This document shows, piece after piece, positions 25,985-35,249 of a stretch of 64,000 nt of DNA. This stretch comes from CAWBRT01 sp963819175. GTDB taxonomy: Bacteria > Acidobacteriota > Terriglobia > Terriglobales > Acidobacteriaceae. Numbering within the stretch: position 1 is the stretch's first letter; each line of letters starts with the position of its first letter. The translations under genes and the position numbers were made by a program. The DNA lies in the NCBI GenBank assembly GCA_963819175.1, contig CAWFVJ010000007.1:62001-126000 (forward strand), given 5' to 3'. The notes under the pieces are model-generated. The model saw only the letters and a program-made list of their open reading frames with translations. It was not told where the DNA came from and ran no database searches.

Positions 25985-26244
25985 TTTCCAGTGCAGCGTC
26001 GGCCACCGCAACAACCCACACCTTGGCGGGGACGCCATTTCCACATGGTCTCTGGCGAAGGGTGCCCGTGATGACGTCAACGAGCCCTCCCCGCCAGCTT
26101 CGCCGGGAAGGAACCCCTAATTTCACTTACTTTTGCGCTCATCCTCACCCTCAATTCCGCTGTCCGCCAAAACAGGACGGACACGGGTTCCGTCAGTGAC
26201 GGTACCTCACCTCCCGGCTCTCAGGAGGTGGGACTTAATGCGCC

Positions 26245-26309
26245 AAGGAACGTTTTTTGCTGTCTTAAAATCAAGACATGTCTGGTTTGCTGGAACAAAA
26301 AACATCCTT
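26245..26309. promoter_or_regulatory. Nested inverted repeats, candidate activator site or terminator
   Basis: Outer arms AAGGAACGTTTTTTG (26245-26259) and CAAAAAACATCCTT (26296-26309); inner perfect arms TGTCTT (26261-26266) and AAGACA (26273-26278), overlapping the palindrome AGACATGTCT (26274-26283). About 290-350 bp upstream of the predicted sigma-54 start. May be an upstream activating sequence, or the end of the activator transcript. Confidence 0.45.
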
Positions 26310-26475
26310 GCTTATCGAGCCAGGAACGGGAAACCACACCGACGAGCACTGCTTAATTGTACGCGCTCGGCGTGGCCGCGGGGGGCTGAAGACACCGATT
26401 CGCAGCCATCATACCGTCCACTCATGGACTCATCGCCACAAGTAACGTAAGTCTTTGCAACAGTGATGGTTACGG

Positions 26476-26511
26476 CACGAACCGAAGTACGAACCGAAGC
26501 ACGAACGAACC
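26476..26511. repeat. Three 12-bp tandem repeats after the activator gene
   Basis: CACGAACCGAAG, TACGAACCGAAG and CACGAACGAACC in direct tandem, ending 20 bp from the activator stop codon. Non-coding; meaning unknown. Confidence 0.6.
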
Positions 26512-26531
26512 GCAGAGGCGATTAGCAAACT

Positions 26532-27956
26532 CTAGAGCGCGGGGGGAGCATTCCTGGATAGCTGGTATTTATTCAGCTTCTCATAGAGCGTCGCTCTGGA
26601 GATGCTCAGGCTCTTGGCGCACTGAACTATATTCCACCGGTTTTCCTCTAGTACGGTCAGGAGGAGCATCTTCTCATTTTCTTCGCGGAGCTGCGAAAGA
26701 GGCTTCTTGGAGCGGCGAGGATTGAGGTCATGTTTTTGGACAAATGCTTCTTGCGATGGAAGATTGAAGAACTGGGATGGGAGGTCGCAAACGTCGATCA
26801 CGCCATCCTTGCACATGCTCAACGCCCGCTCGACTACATTCTTCAGTTCCCTTACATTGCCCGGCCAGTTATAGCTGAGCAGTACGCCCATAGCCCTTCT
26901 CGAACAGGTAACATGACTTTGCCCCAGGCGGTCGAGCAGGTGGCGAATCAAGGTCGGAATGTCGTCGATCATTTCGCGCAGGGGAGGAACATTAATGGTC
27001 ATCGCACTGAATCTGTAATACAGGTCTTCGCGGAAAGTGCCGCTCCGGAACATTTCCCTAAGCTCGCGGTTGGTTGCCACTACCAGCCGAAAATCTACGC
27101 CATGGGGTTTGGTACCACCCACACGGCAGACGACCTTGTCTTCCAGAACCCTAAGCACCTTGACTTGGGCGCTTAGAGGCATGTCTCCGATTTCATCCAG
27201 GAACAGGGTCCCTTTGTCCGCCAGCTCAATAAATCCGATCTTTCCTTCCTTCCGCGCCCCGGTAAACGCGCCGGGGGCGTACCCGAACAGCTCAGATTCA
27301 AGCAGATCGGGAGGAATGGCGGCGCAATTGATACTCACAAAGGGATAGTTGCAACGGGGACTTTCCTGGTGCAAGGCGTGGCAAAACAACTCCTTACCCG
27401 TCCCGGTAGGTCCCGTGATCAGAACCGGCGAATCACTCTTAGCGTAGTGTCTTACCAGTTCCTTGGCTCTGACGATCGCCGCACTTTGTCCGTGGATGTT
27501 CGCAAGCGAGTACTTCGCCGAAAGGGCGCTATCAATCTTCAGCTTGCAAAGGTCCACTTTCTTTTCGAGCTGCACGATTCTCTGCGCAACTTGCATGAGT
27601 TCGTTGGCGTCTCCGAAGAGGGACTGCGAAATAGCGCCTATCACCGTTCCATCCGGCGTCTTTACCGGCAAACGATTTACCACGATCATTCGAATTCCGG
27701 TTTTGGTCGGCAGTTCGCACTTGTCGCCCATTTCGGCCTGCCCGGACGCCATAACCAGCCGAAGCCTCGAATCAGGAATCAAATCCGTGATCGACCGCCC
27801 AATCACTGCATCGGGATCCACGTCAAGATACTCAGCATAAGTGTTGTTAATAAAGCGGATAATGCAATCGGTATCACAGAAGATGATTCCGGTGGGAATA
27901 TTCTGGAGTATCAGCTCCGGAATGGCTTTTTCGATCCTGGCCAGCGTTGGCGACAT
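26532..27956 (-). CDS. PAS-containing sigma-54-dependent transcriptional activator
   Basis: Enhancer-binding protein, 474 aa from MSPTLARIEKAIPELILQ. N-terminal PAS domain (about 10-120: NIPTGIIFCDTDCIIRFIN, VNRLPVKTPDGTVIGAI), short coiled linker, AAA+ domain (about 150-375) with Walker A GPTGTGKE, the sigma-54 contact loop GAFTGA at about 229-234, Walker B GTLFLDEIGDM and the Arg-finger region. C-terminal Fis-type HTH (NIVQCAKSLSISRATLYEKL). It lies between the two operons that carry -24/-12 promoters and is the obvious candidate regulator of both; the PAS domain suggests a small-molecule or redox signal. Confidence 0.92.
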   Translation of the reverse strand: MSPTLARIEKAIPELILQNIPTGIIFCDTDCIIRFINNTYAEYLDVDPDAVIGRSITDLIPDSRLRLVMASGQAEMGDKCELPTKTGIRMIVVNRLPVKTPDGTVIGAISQSLFGDANELMQVAQRIVQLEKKVDLCKLKIDSALSAKYSLANIHGQSAAIVRAKELVRHYAKSDSPVLITGPTGTGKELFCHALHQESPRCNYPFVSINCAAIPPDLLESELFGYAPGAFTGARKEGKIGFIELADKGTLFLDEIGDMPLSAQVKVLRVLEDKVVCRVGGTKPHGVDFRLVVATNRELREMFRSGTFREDLYYRFSAMTINVPPLREMIDDIPTLIRHLLDRLGQSHVTCSRRAMGVLLSYNWPGNVRELKNVVERALSMCKDGVIDVCDLPSQFFNLPSQEAFVQKHDLNPRRSKKPLSQLREENEKMLLLTVLEENRWNIVQCAKSLSISRATLYEKLNKYQLSRNAPPAL

Positions 27957-28283
27957 AGACACCATGGCACCCCTGTTTTTCGTGCTCGTGAGACCAGTGA
28001 TACAGAGACAAGGACGCTCTTTTCAAAAATTTTAGCACAGCTGCTGGATGCCCCGGTAGCCGAAATGTCTCCGGGGTAGCGCTGACCGAGCGCCGGCAAG
28101 ATGCGGGTTCAGGCCGCATTGAGTCGCGGTAATCAATCGAAAATGTTGGTAAGTTGTTGAAAAAGTGGGTATAACGCTGGGTCGCAAAGAGCGTTGTGAG
28201 CCCTTGACAGCAGCAGTATCCTTCGCTCGCACAAAACCGGCGCGGCCTCGGGATGGCACTGATATGAGTCTTTCAGCACCCTG
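27957..28283. other. Intergenic region upstream of the sigma-54 activator
   Basis: About 330 bp between the end of the importer operon (28284) and the activator start. It must hold the activator promoter and perhaps a terminator, but I see no clear hairpin-plus-T tract and no convincing promoter. Confidence 0.35.
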
Positions 28284-29201
28284 CTAGTGCACGTCGTGCG
28301 CTGCCGCGGCGTCGTCCTTAGAGGCAGGAACCGACTGGTCCTGGCCCATTTGGGCGCAGGCCTCCAGGAAATCCGCGGAGTTGACCGCTCCCGCAGCGAA
28401 AGATTTTATGGCCTCCTCGTGCAGCAATTCAAGCGCTTCCTGCTTGCATTCCTGATACTCCCTGGAGGTGAGCATGCTGAACTCCCGCGGTCTGGGGAGG
28501 TGGACTTCGATGACTTTTTTCACGTGTGCCGGCTTGTTGGTGAGAATAAGCAGCCTGTCGGCAAGGAAGATGGCCTCTTCCAGCTCCGAGGTGACAAATA
28601 GATTCGTTGCCCGATGCTCCTCAAACAGCCTCACGTAGTACTCCTGCATGAGCGCACGGGTCATGGCGTCCAGTCCTCGAAAGGGCTCGTCCATGAGCAT
28701 GACTTTGGGCTGGTTGATCATCGCCCGAACCAGTTCCGCCCGCCGCTGCATGCCGCCTGAGAGCTGTGATGGATACTTGTCTTTGAAGTCCCTGAGCCCG
28801 ACCAGTTCGAGGAGTTTCATGGTTTCTTCCTCGTATACTTCCTTGGACAGCTTGCGCTGCACACGAGGGCCATAGCTGACGTTCTCGAACGTAGTCATCC
28901 AGGGAAACAGAGCTGTCTCCTGAAACACGACCAATCTGTCAGGACCCCGGCCCGAAATGGGCTTCCCATCGATAAGGATCTTGCCGCAATCGGGGGTCTC
29001 GTAGCCGGCCAACAGGTTAACCAGTGTGGTCTTGCCGCAGCCCGAGGGGCCGATCATCACCGAGAGCCTGGCTTTCTCCAGGGTAAAGGAGCAGTCGCAC
29101 AAGATCTGTTTGTGCAAGAGGCCCAAACCGAACCCCTTGGAGACTCCATCGACAACCATCTCGCTGGCGATTTTGGCCAGAGCCATTTGCGTCGCGCTCA
29201 T
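28284..29201 (-). CDS. NitT/TauT-family ABC transporter ATPase, importer 1 (switch His replaced)
   Basis: 305 aa. Walker A GPSGCGKTT, Q-loop VVFQETALFPW, signature LSGGMQRRAELVRA and Walker B VMLMDEPF are normal. The H-loop reads LFVTSELEEA where the family has FVTHDLEEA, so the catalytic switch histidine is a serine. About 70 C-terminal residues beyond the nucleotide-binding core. Last gene of importer 1, 12 nt after the permease. With the second ATPase at 30147 it would form a heterodimer in which this subunit's own ATP site is impaired. Confidence 0.88.
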   Translation of the reverse strand: MSATQMALAKIASEMVVDGVSKGFGLGLLHKQILCDCSFTLEKARLSVMIGPSGCGKTTLVNLLAGYETPDCGKILIDGKPISGRGPDRLVVFQETALFPWMTTFENVSYGPRVQRKLSKEVYEEETMKLLELVGLRDFKDKYPSQLSGGMQRRAELVRAMINQPKVMLMDEPFRGLDAMTRALMQEYYVRLFEEHRATNLFVTSELEEAIFLADRLLILTNKPAHVKKVIEVHLPRPREFSMLTSREYQECKQEALELLHEEAIKSFAAGAVNSADFLEACAQMGQDQSVPASKDDAAAAHDVH

Positions 29202-29213
29202 GAAAAATACTCC

Positions 29214-30020
29214 TTAAGATGACCGCAGCCAAGGGGTCATCCGGCTGCCGATCATGCGGATCAGTGCTGAAGAAACGTAGCCGGCGATACCGATGCTTGT
29301 CATGCCAATGACAATCATCGGGTAGTCTCCCGCCACATAAGACTGCCACGTGAGGAAACCCAGGCCGGAACGGCTGGCAATCATCTCAGCAGCCACGACC
29401 ACGGCCCACGTAATTCCCATGCCCACGGTCATCCCTACGACGATGCTCGGCAGGGTGGCTGGCACCATGATCTTCCAGAAGATGTCAGAACGGGTTGAGC
29501 CCAGCGAATAAGCCGCACGGATATAACGGGCGTCTATGCTGCGGGCACCACCGATAATGTTGAGCACTACAGTGAAGAAGGCGCCCAAAAAGGTCACGAA
29601 CATCATAGACAGCTCGTTGGTCGGCCAGAAGATGACCGCGATGGGCACCCACGCCAGGGGCGGGATAGGCCGCATGATCTCAAAAATTGGGTAGATGAGC
29701 TCGCGCGCGGTTTTGTTCACGCCCAGGAGCAGACCAAGCGGAATCCCTAGGACCTGTGCGACGGCAAAGCCGATCGAGATGCGCATAAAACTGTCAGCCC
29801 AAGAGACCCAATAAATCTTGCTGACCAGTTGCTCCCCAAGTTCCTTGAGCACCGACGAAGGCGGGGGAACGTTGCCAATAATCGGGAGACCAAAACGCGA
29901 GCCCAACTCCCAAAACACCGTGAACCCAATCACCGCTGAAATGCCGCGAAGAGTCGTGAGGCTGAAGATTTGTTTTCTAAATTTTATCCAGTTGAACCCA
30001 TGCACTGAGCTTTGTGACAT
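29214..30020 (-). CDS. NitT/TauT-family ABC transporter permease, importer 1
   Basis: 268 aa, about six membrane helices (GISAVIGFTVFWELGSRFGL as the first), with the ATPase-coupling EAA-type loop AAYSLGSTRSDIFWKIMVPA-like sequence near residue 175. BPD_transp_1 fold of the SsuC/TauC group. One of two permeases of importer 1; its partner is at 30992-31879. Confidence 0.88.
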   Translation of the reverse strand: MSQSSVHGFNWIKFRKQIFSLTTLRGISAVIGFTVFWELGSRFGLPIIGNVPPPSSVLKELGEQLVSKIYWVSWADSFMRISIGFAVAQVLGIPLGLLLGVNKTARELIYPIFEIMRPIPPLAWVPIAVIFWPTNELSMMFVTFLGAFFTVVLNIIGGARSIDARYIRAAYSLGSTRSDIFWKIMVPATLPSIVVGMTVGMGITWAVVVAAEMIASRSGLGFLTWQSYVAGDYPMIVIGMTSIGIAGYVSSALIRMIGSRMTPWLRSS

Positions 30021-30146
30021 TACAAATATCTCCGTCTCCGTAGTTCTTTCACGGCTGCGGCACCGGGAATCTTTCTTCCAAGAATATGTCTCTCAATCGC
30101 TCAACTCCACCTGCAGGTGCTCTATCCTCCCGACCTTCGGACTACC

Positions 30147-30995
30147 CTAAGCCATTTCTCGCTCGCCCGCTGCGAAGGCCTTCAGGGCCTCCTCATGGAC
30201 GGCCTCGATGCACTCCTTCTTAAGCCGGATGTAGCTTGAGGAAGAGAGCGCGCGGAAATCGCGGGGACGGGGAATATCCACGTCGAGAACGGTCTTAATT
30301 TTCGCGGGCCTGGTTGTCATAATGTAGACTCTGGATCCTAGGAAAATGGCCTCTTCGAGATCGTGGGTGATGAAGAAAATGGTCTTCTTGCATTTGTCGT
30401 ACACGTCGAGCAGGAACTGGTGCACAACGGTTTTGGTGAGTGCATCCATAGCTCGGAAGGGTTCGTCGAGCAACAGCACCCGCGGGTCGTTCATCATGGC
30501 CCGCGCAATTTCGACCCGGCGTCGCATACCGCCGGAAAGCTCGCTAGGATAGTTGCTCTCGAAACCTCGCAGCCCCATCTGGCTGAGCATTTCGCGCGCT
30601 TTGTCCTTGGCCTGCTTCTCGCTGATCCCTCCTTGAACCACGGGGCCGAAGGTCACATTTTCAAGCACCGTGAACCAGGGAAAAAGTGCGCCGTTCTGGA
30701 AAACCACAATACGGTCGGAGCCGGGTGAGGCCTTTTTGTCGGCGTTGCACAGTACCTCGCCGTCAATGATGATCTCGCCCGAAGTGATGCCGTGAAAACC
30801 GGCGATGGCGTTGAGCAGGGTGGTCTTGCCGCAGCCCGAAGGCCCAACGACCACGCACAACTCGCCAGCTTCAATCTCCATGGAACAATTGTCCACGGCC
30901 AGCACCCTGGCCCCGTCCGGGTCGTAAATCTTGGAGACATTGCGGATGGAAATCTGCCCGCGGGTAGGTGAGGAAGAAATAGTGCCGGCGTTCAT
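30147..30995 (-). CDS. NitT/TauT-family ABC transporter ATPase, importer 1 (canonical)
   Basis: 282 aa from MNAGTISSSPTRG, whose ATG overlaps the upstream permease stop as ATGA (30992-30995). Walker A GPSGCGKTT, signature LSGGMRRRVEIARA, Walker B VLLLDEPF and switch His in FFITHDLEEA are all intact. It supplies the working catalytic residues to the heterodimer with the ATPase at 28284. The longer ORF start at 31067 would overlap the permease by 75 nt and is rejected. Confidence 0.9.
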   Translation of the reverse strand: MNAGTISSSPTRGQISIRNVSKIYDPDGARVLAVDNCSMEIEAGELCVVVGPSGCGKTTLLNAIAGFHGITSGEIIIDGEVLCNADKKASPGSDRIVVFQNGALFPWFTVLENVTFGPVVQGGISEKQAKDKAREMLSQMGLRGFESNYPSELSGGMRRRVEIARAMMNDPRVLLLDEPFRAMDALTKTVVHQFLLDVYDKCKKTIFFITHDLEEAIFLGSRVYIMTTRPAKIKTVLDVDIPRPRDFRALSSSSYIRLKKECIEAVHEEALKAFAAGEREMA

Positions 30996-31879
30996 CGAGC
31001 TTCCTCTCTTACTTTCCATTGCATCAGGCGATCTCCCGCCATGCGAATGAGCGCGCTGGAGAGCCACCCGATCACGCCCAGGGTGACCATCGCGATGACA
31101 ATGACCGGATACTCCACCATGATGAACGAGTTCCAGATCAGGTAGCCCAGACCATACTCGCCAGCCAGCATCTCACCGGCCACCAGCGAGAACCACGCGA
31201 AGCCCATGCTGATTTGCAGCCCGGTAAAAATGAAGGGCAGCGCTCCCGGCAGAATGATCTTGAAAAAAATATGACGAGGCTTTGCGCCCAGCGAATTTGC
31301 AGCCCGGAAGTAAACCTCGTCGATGGATTCGACTCCCAGCAGAGTATTCAGCACGGTCGCGAAAAAGGAGCCGAGAAATGTCAGGAAGATGATGGACTCT
31401 TCTCGTCCGGGCCACATCAGAATCGCCAGAGGCACCCAGGCCAGCATGGGAATGGGTCGCAAGGTCTCAAGCAGGGGGAAGGTAAAATCCTTAAAAACCT
31501 TCTTCCAGCCCATCAACAGGCCGATCGGTACCCCCAAGAAAGTAGCCAGGAAAAAGGCCTGAACCACTCGCCAAACGCTCTTAAGAATATGAGAGTAATA
31601 CTCAGGTGTGTAGATCGATATCCCGTAGGCGGGATCCTTTGAAACCCACTCCTTGAAAACTCCCACTGGGCCCGGAAGCTTCTTGAACCACGGGAGCTTG
31701 AAGTACTCCGTAGTCGCATACCAGAGAAGAATAAAGCCGGCGATGCCCAGAATATTAAGATAGGGAGCGGAGCTCTTGAGCCATTGCTTGACAGAGAAGA
31801 TAGCAATTTCCCAGGAGTTGGGTGCCTTTGACTCAGGCGCTACATCCAGGGTTGCTCTTGCTTCAGCTGCGTTTGTCAC
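30992..31879 (-). CDS. NitT/TauT-family ABC transporter permease, importer 1
   Basis: 295 aa with an N-terminal cytosolic leader, about six membrane helices and the coupling loop ANSLGAKPRHIFFKIILPGA. SsuC/TauC-type. The start at 31879 gives MTNAAEARATLDVAPE. It lies 164 nt downstream of the binding-protein gene, with a small CCCCG/CGGGG hairpin (31985-32001) between, a common arrangement for higher binding-protein expression. Confidence 0.88.
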   Translation of the reverse strand: MTNAAEARATLDVAPESKAPNSWEIAIFSVKQWLKSSAPYLNILGIAGFILLWYATTEYFKLPWFKKLPGPVGVFKEWVSKDPAYGISIYTPEYYSHILKSVWRVVQAFFLATFLGVPIGLLMGWKKVFKDFTFPLLETLRPIPMLAWVPLAILMWPGREESIIFLTFLGSFFATVLNTLLGVESIDEVYFRAANSLGAKPRHIFFKIILPGALPFIFTGLQISMGFAWFSLVAGEMLAGEYGLGYLIWNSFIMVEYPVIVIAMVTLGVIGWLSSALIRMAGDRLMQWKVREEAR

Positions 31880-32043
31880 GGAAACGTCTCCCGCATTTCG
31901 TCGCTCAGGGCCCTAGAACCCAGAGCTTGTTGCCCTCGAAGTCATGCACTGGAGGTCGCCGCAGGACGCGGCCGCGATCTCACTCCCCGTCCCTGGCGGG
32001 GCGCGATCAAATCGAGCCCCGCAGGTGATGGAACCAGGACAGA

Positions 32044-33156
32044 CTACTGTTTGAAAGGACAAGCGCTCGCCGGAGCGCCCTTGATCACGCCTAGCGTGAC
32101 CTTGTCGCTCACGGCCTTATAACCCGCCTCCTTGAACACCTGACGGGCGAGACTATCGTCCACGGTTCCAGCAGGAGGAAGAGCTCTGATCACTTTGTTC
32201 TTAAGTAGCAACGGCCCGACTTCAGAGATGTTCTGCCTCTCGCGCGCATCAAAATAGAACGACTTCCATTCCCTCTCTGGTTCTTTGGCGTCAGCAGGTA
32301 CCTTGCCGTAAATTGAGTACCAGAGCACTTTCTTGGGCACGCCAGTGGCGTGCTTGGAGACCATCTCGATTACTTTTTCCCAGTTGGCAGGATCAAGAAT
32401 GTAGCGCTGAGCCTCCAGTTCGGAGCGCAAATAACCCTTAGCCACGGCGGGGTACTTATCCATGAAATCCTTGCGCATAACCAGGATGCCTAAGTCAGGG
32501 TTATCAGCGGCACGGCCGTCGGCAGCGATGCGGGCATAGCCTTCGCCGACGTCCGCGGCGACGCGTGACAAAGTCGGTTCCCACAGCGAGGCCGCGTCCA
32601 GCTTACCGATGCGGAAGTTAGTGGCAATAACCTCGATGGACTGGTTGAGATATTCCTTGGGTTTGACATTGTACTTCTCAAAAAACTTCAGGAGGTACTG
32701 GTCCGAGGCGCTGCCTTTTGGCGCGGCAACGATTTTGCCGTTCATCCACTTGGCCAGATCCTCGGTGCTCTTGAACTGCGGAGCGTCCTTGCGTACGAGC
32801 ACGATCGAGCAGCGCGTGCCTTCCGACATCCCCAAACTGGCCACAATCTTGATTTCCGCCAGCTCAGGTTTAGAGGATAGGATAGTGGCAGGCATGATGC
32901 TCATGTAACCGACCTGCGCTTTGCCGGCCAGCATGGCGTTGGCTATGACCGTGCCCTGGAGCGCACCTTGAAACTCGATCTGAGTTCCCGGGGGTACATA
33001 CTTCTTCCACAGGCCCAGCTCCTGGTTAACTTCGACTTGATACGAGATAGTGTCGTAAGGCTGATACCCGACGACGAAGTCTTCCGCAAGGACTGGTGCG
33101 GAAATCATAAGCACCAACAATGCGACGGCTCCTACAAGGCGATACCACGATTTCAT
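32044..33156 (-). CDS. Periplasmic substrate-binding protein of importer 1
   Basis: 370 aa from MKSWYRLVGAVALLVLMISA (TTAAGGAG upstream); Sec signal peptide ending at VLAED. NMT1/TauA/SsuA-like binding fold: VVGYQPYDTISYQVEVNQEL, MLAGKAQVGYMSIMPATI, KIVAAPKGSASDQYLLKFF, GKLDAASLWEPTLSRV. First gene of importer 1. The ligand is not readable; a C2 sulfonate (taurine or isethionate) is the contextual guess. Confidence 0.85.
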   Translation of the reverse strand: MKSWYRLVGAVALLVLMISAPVLAEDFVVGYQPYDTISYQVEVNQELGLWKKYVPPGTQIEFQGALQGTVIANAMLAGKAQVGYMSIMPATILSSKPELAEIKIVASLGMSEGTRCSIVLVRKDAPQFKSTEDLAKWMNGKIVAAPKGSASDQYLLKFFEKYNVKPKEYLNQSIEVIATNFRIGKLDAASLWEPTLSRVAADVGEGYARIAADGRAADNPDLGILVMRKDFMDKYPAVAKGYLRSELEAQRYILDPANWEKVIEMVSKHATGVPKKVLWYSIYGKVPADAKEPEREWKSFYFDARERQNISEVGPLLLKNKVIRALPPAGTVDDSLARQVFKEAGYKAVSDKVTLGVIKGAPASACPFKQ

Positions 33157-33576
33157 AAATAACTCCTTAAGGCGTAAATTAGTTTCCGCTGAAGCATGGT
33201 AGAGCAACCCTTGTGGGTCTTGTTTTCTCGATGAGCGCTTCTTTCTTCTTGGCCACTACCTCGCACTCTTCAAGCTGCGAGCAAGGATTCTGCTGAACTT
33301 TCCAATAATGCTGCTCATCGTTGGAACCACCTCATCCAAACGGGTTCCCGTCCGGTAGTTTGACCTTCATGACTGCATGAGTACTTAATTTTTCAACATC
33401 ATAGCCTTGTTTTGCCCGGTGGCAAAAGAAATTCCGTACGAGCGACCATTGTGCCCTGGCACCTTTAGCGAGGACTCACTTTCCGAATCACCGGCCCGAA
33501 ATCGAGAAAAGTGGTGCTGCCGCTGCGCTTCCGGGGAGCGCCTGATGCATATGACGCCGGTGCGGAAGCATCTCCT
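33157..33576. other. Intergenic region between the two importer gene sets
   Basis: About 420 bp with no supported gene. It holds a weak sigma-54-like site (33442-33456) that could serve importer 1. Otherwise nothing recognised. Confidence 0.4.
33442..33456 (-). promoter_or_regulatory. Possible sigma-54 promoter for importer 1
   Basis: Reverse strand GGGCACAATGGTCGC: GG and GC 10 bp apart, GGCAC conserved, but TCGC instead of TTGC at -12. About 285 nt upstream of the binding-protein start. Weaker than the two sites at 25969 and 39759. Confidence 0.35.
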
Positions 33577-34353
33577 TCAGAGACACAACTGGCTTTCCTG
33601 GATAATCTGTTCGCGGAGTGTCAGGAAGGCAGCGTCGGTGTGCTCCCTAGGCCGGGGAAGATTTACCTCATAGACAGTCTTCATTCGCCCTGGCAGTTTG
33701 TCTTCCAGAGTAATGATCCGATCACCGAGGTATACCGCTTCATCGATATTGTTAGTCACAAACACAACCGTCCGCCGCTCCGTCTCCCAAATTCGGGTGA
33801 TCTCCTTCTCCATGAAGTAGCGGGTTTGGGCGTCGAGTTGCCCGAAGGGTTCATCGAGGAGCATCACATCGGGACTATTCGCGTAGGCTCGTGCAATCCC
33901 CACCCGCTGTTTCATTCCTCCGCTCAACTGGTGTGGATAGTGCTTCTCGAATCCATCGAGCTTCACCAGATTGATGTAATGCGCTGCGATTTTGCGCCTT
34001 TCATCCTTGGGAATGCCCCTGAGCTTTGGGCCCATCTCCACGTTGCCCAGGACCGTCCGCCATGGAAACAGCATGTAGCTCTGGAAGACCAAGCCCCGGT
34101 CCTGTCCAGGTCCTTCGACCACCTGTTTGTCCACCAGAACCCGACCCTCGGTAGGCTTTTCCAATCCGGCGATAATGCGAAGCAACGTGCTCTTGCCAGA
34201 TTGCCCTGGTCCCAGGATGACCACAAATTCGTTGTGAAACACCTCAAACGAAATGTCGTTCAGGACATGGACCTGAACCTTGCCCTTCTGGATAAACGTC
34301 TTAGAAATCTTTTCACAGGAGATCTTAACCCCGTCCCTGCCGCCCTGTTCCAT
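33577..34353 (-). CDS. NitT/TauT-family ABC transporter ATPase, importer 2 (switch His replaced)
   Basis: 258 aa from MEQGGRDGVKISCEKISK (AAGGA upstream; an in-frame GTG at 34386 is the alternative). Walker A GPGQSGKST, signature LSGGMKQRVGIARA and Walker B VMLLDEPF are present. The H-loop reads VFVTNNIDEA, so the switch His is Asn. Its intact signature would complete the ATP site of the partner ATPase at 37463, whose own signature is degenerate: a complementary asymmetric pair. Last gene of importer 2. Confidence 0.88.
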   Translation of the reverse strand: MEQGGRDGVKISCEKISKTFIQKGKVQVHVLNDISFEVFHNEFVVILGPGQSGKSTLLRIIAGLEKPTEGRVLVDKQVVEGPGQDRGLVFQSYMLFPWRTVLGNVEMGPKLRGIPKDERRKIAAHYINLVKLDGFEKHYPHQLSGGMKQRVGIARAYANSPDVMLLDEPFGQLDAQTRYFMEKEITRIWETERRTVVFVTNNIDEAVYLGDRIITLEDKLPGRMKTVYEVNLPRPREHTDAAFLTLREQIIQESQLCL

Positions 34354-34388
34354 CGCTGAAGATCCTTCATTCCTGTCTTGTCCCACGA

Positions 34389-35243
34389 TTACAGCCTCTC
34401 AATCTGACGCTTCCACGGGCAGATCAGTTTTTCAAGGCCGGTTACGAGCAAACTCGTCGTCCAGGCCACCAAGGCAATGACAACCATTCCCCCGATGACC
34501 AGTGCAGGCTTGGTGAGCTTCATTCCCTGAATGATGATCCACCCCAAGCCCGATTGTGAGCTCACCAGTTCCGCAGCCAGAACGCACGTCCAGGCAATAC
34601 TCAGAGATACCTGGAGCCCAGCGAAGATCGCCGGGAAGGCTGCGGGAAAGCACACCTGGATCATCTCGTCACGACGCCCTCCTCCCAGCACGCGCACCAC
34701 ATCGTACAGTTCCGGATCAATGAGGCGGACGCCGTTGTAGGAATTGAGCAGGCAGGGAACGAACGTGCCCACGACGATAATGAATACCTTCGAGCTCTCT
34801 TGAATACCGAACCAGAGGATGGCGATGGAGATCCATGCGATGGGCGGCATGCACTTGAATATGTCGAAGATCGGTTTGACGACGGCATTGATGTAACGGT
34901 TCAATGCCATGAGTAGTCCGAGAGGCACCGCAATGATTGAAGCGATCGTAAACCCAACCAGCACTCGTCTCGTGCTGTCCCAGACATGCCCGAGCAGGGT
35001 TTTCCCCGCCAGTTTCACCGTCATCAGGCGAGCCAATTCCGTTGCCACTTGACGCGGCGTGGCCAGAGACTTGCGGAGAAGCTGCGAACCTGCTGCCTGG
35101 TCCCAAATATAGAAAAAGATGATCAATGACACGACGTAGAGGAAATACTCGTTTGTGAGTATCCGCGTGAGAGTAATAGGGGCCTTTTCTACAACTGACT
35201 CATGGACCTCGTCGGCAATTGCATCGGCTGCTTTGACACCCAC
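34389..35243 (-). CDS. NitT/TauT-family ABC transporter permease, importer 2
   Basis: 284 aa; N-terminal leader, then about six membrane helices and the coupling loop VVRVLGGGRRDEMIQVCFPAA. SsuC/TauC-type. Separated by only 6 nt from the other permease of importer 2. Confidence 0.88.
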   Translation of the reverse strand: MGVKAADAIADEVHESVVEKAPITLTRILTNEYFLYVVSLIIFFYIWDQAAGSQLLRKSLATPRQVATELARLMTVKLAGKTLLGHVWDSTRRVLVGFTIASIIAVPLGLLMALNRYINAVVKPIFDIFKCMPPIAWISIAILWFGIQESSKVFIIVVGTFVPCLLNSYNGVRLIDPELYDVVRVLGGGRRDEMIQVCFPAAFPAIFAGLQVSLSIAWTCVLAAELVSSQSGLGWIIIQGMKLTKPALVIGGMVVIALVAWTTSLLVTGLEKLICPWKRQIERL

Positions 35244-35249
35244 CTGACC

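Larger units (their letters stand above)
25985..26531. other. Long intergenic control region upstream of the islA operon
   Basis: About 550 bp without a supported gene between the sigma-54 promoter and the activator gene. It holds a hairpin CACCTCC (26208-26214)/GGAGGTG (26224-26230), a set of nested inverted repeats at 26245-26309, and three 12-bp tandem repeats at 26476-26511. Suitable place for activator-binding sites. Confidence 0.5.

Noticed and set aside
26476..26511. CRISPR-like array
   Set aside because: Only three 12-bp direct tandem units without spacers; no cas genes in the window.
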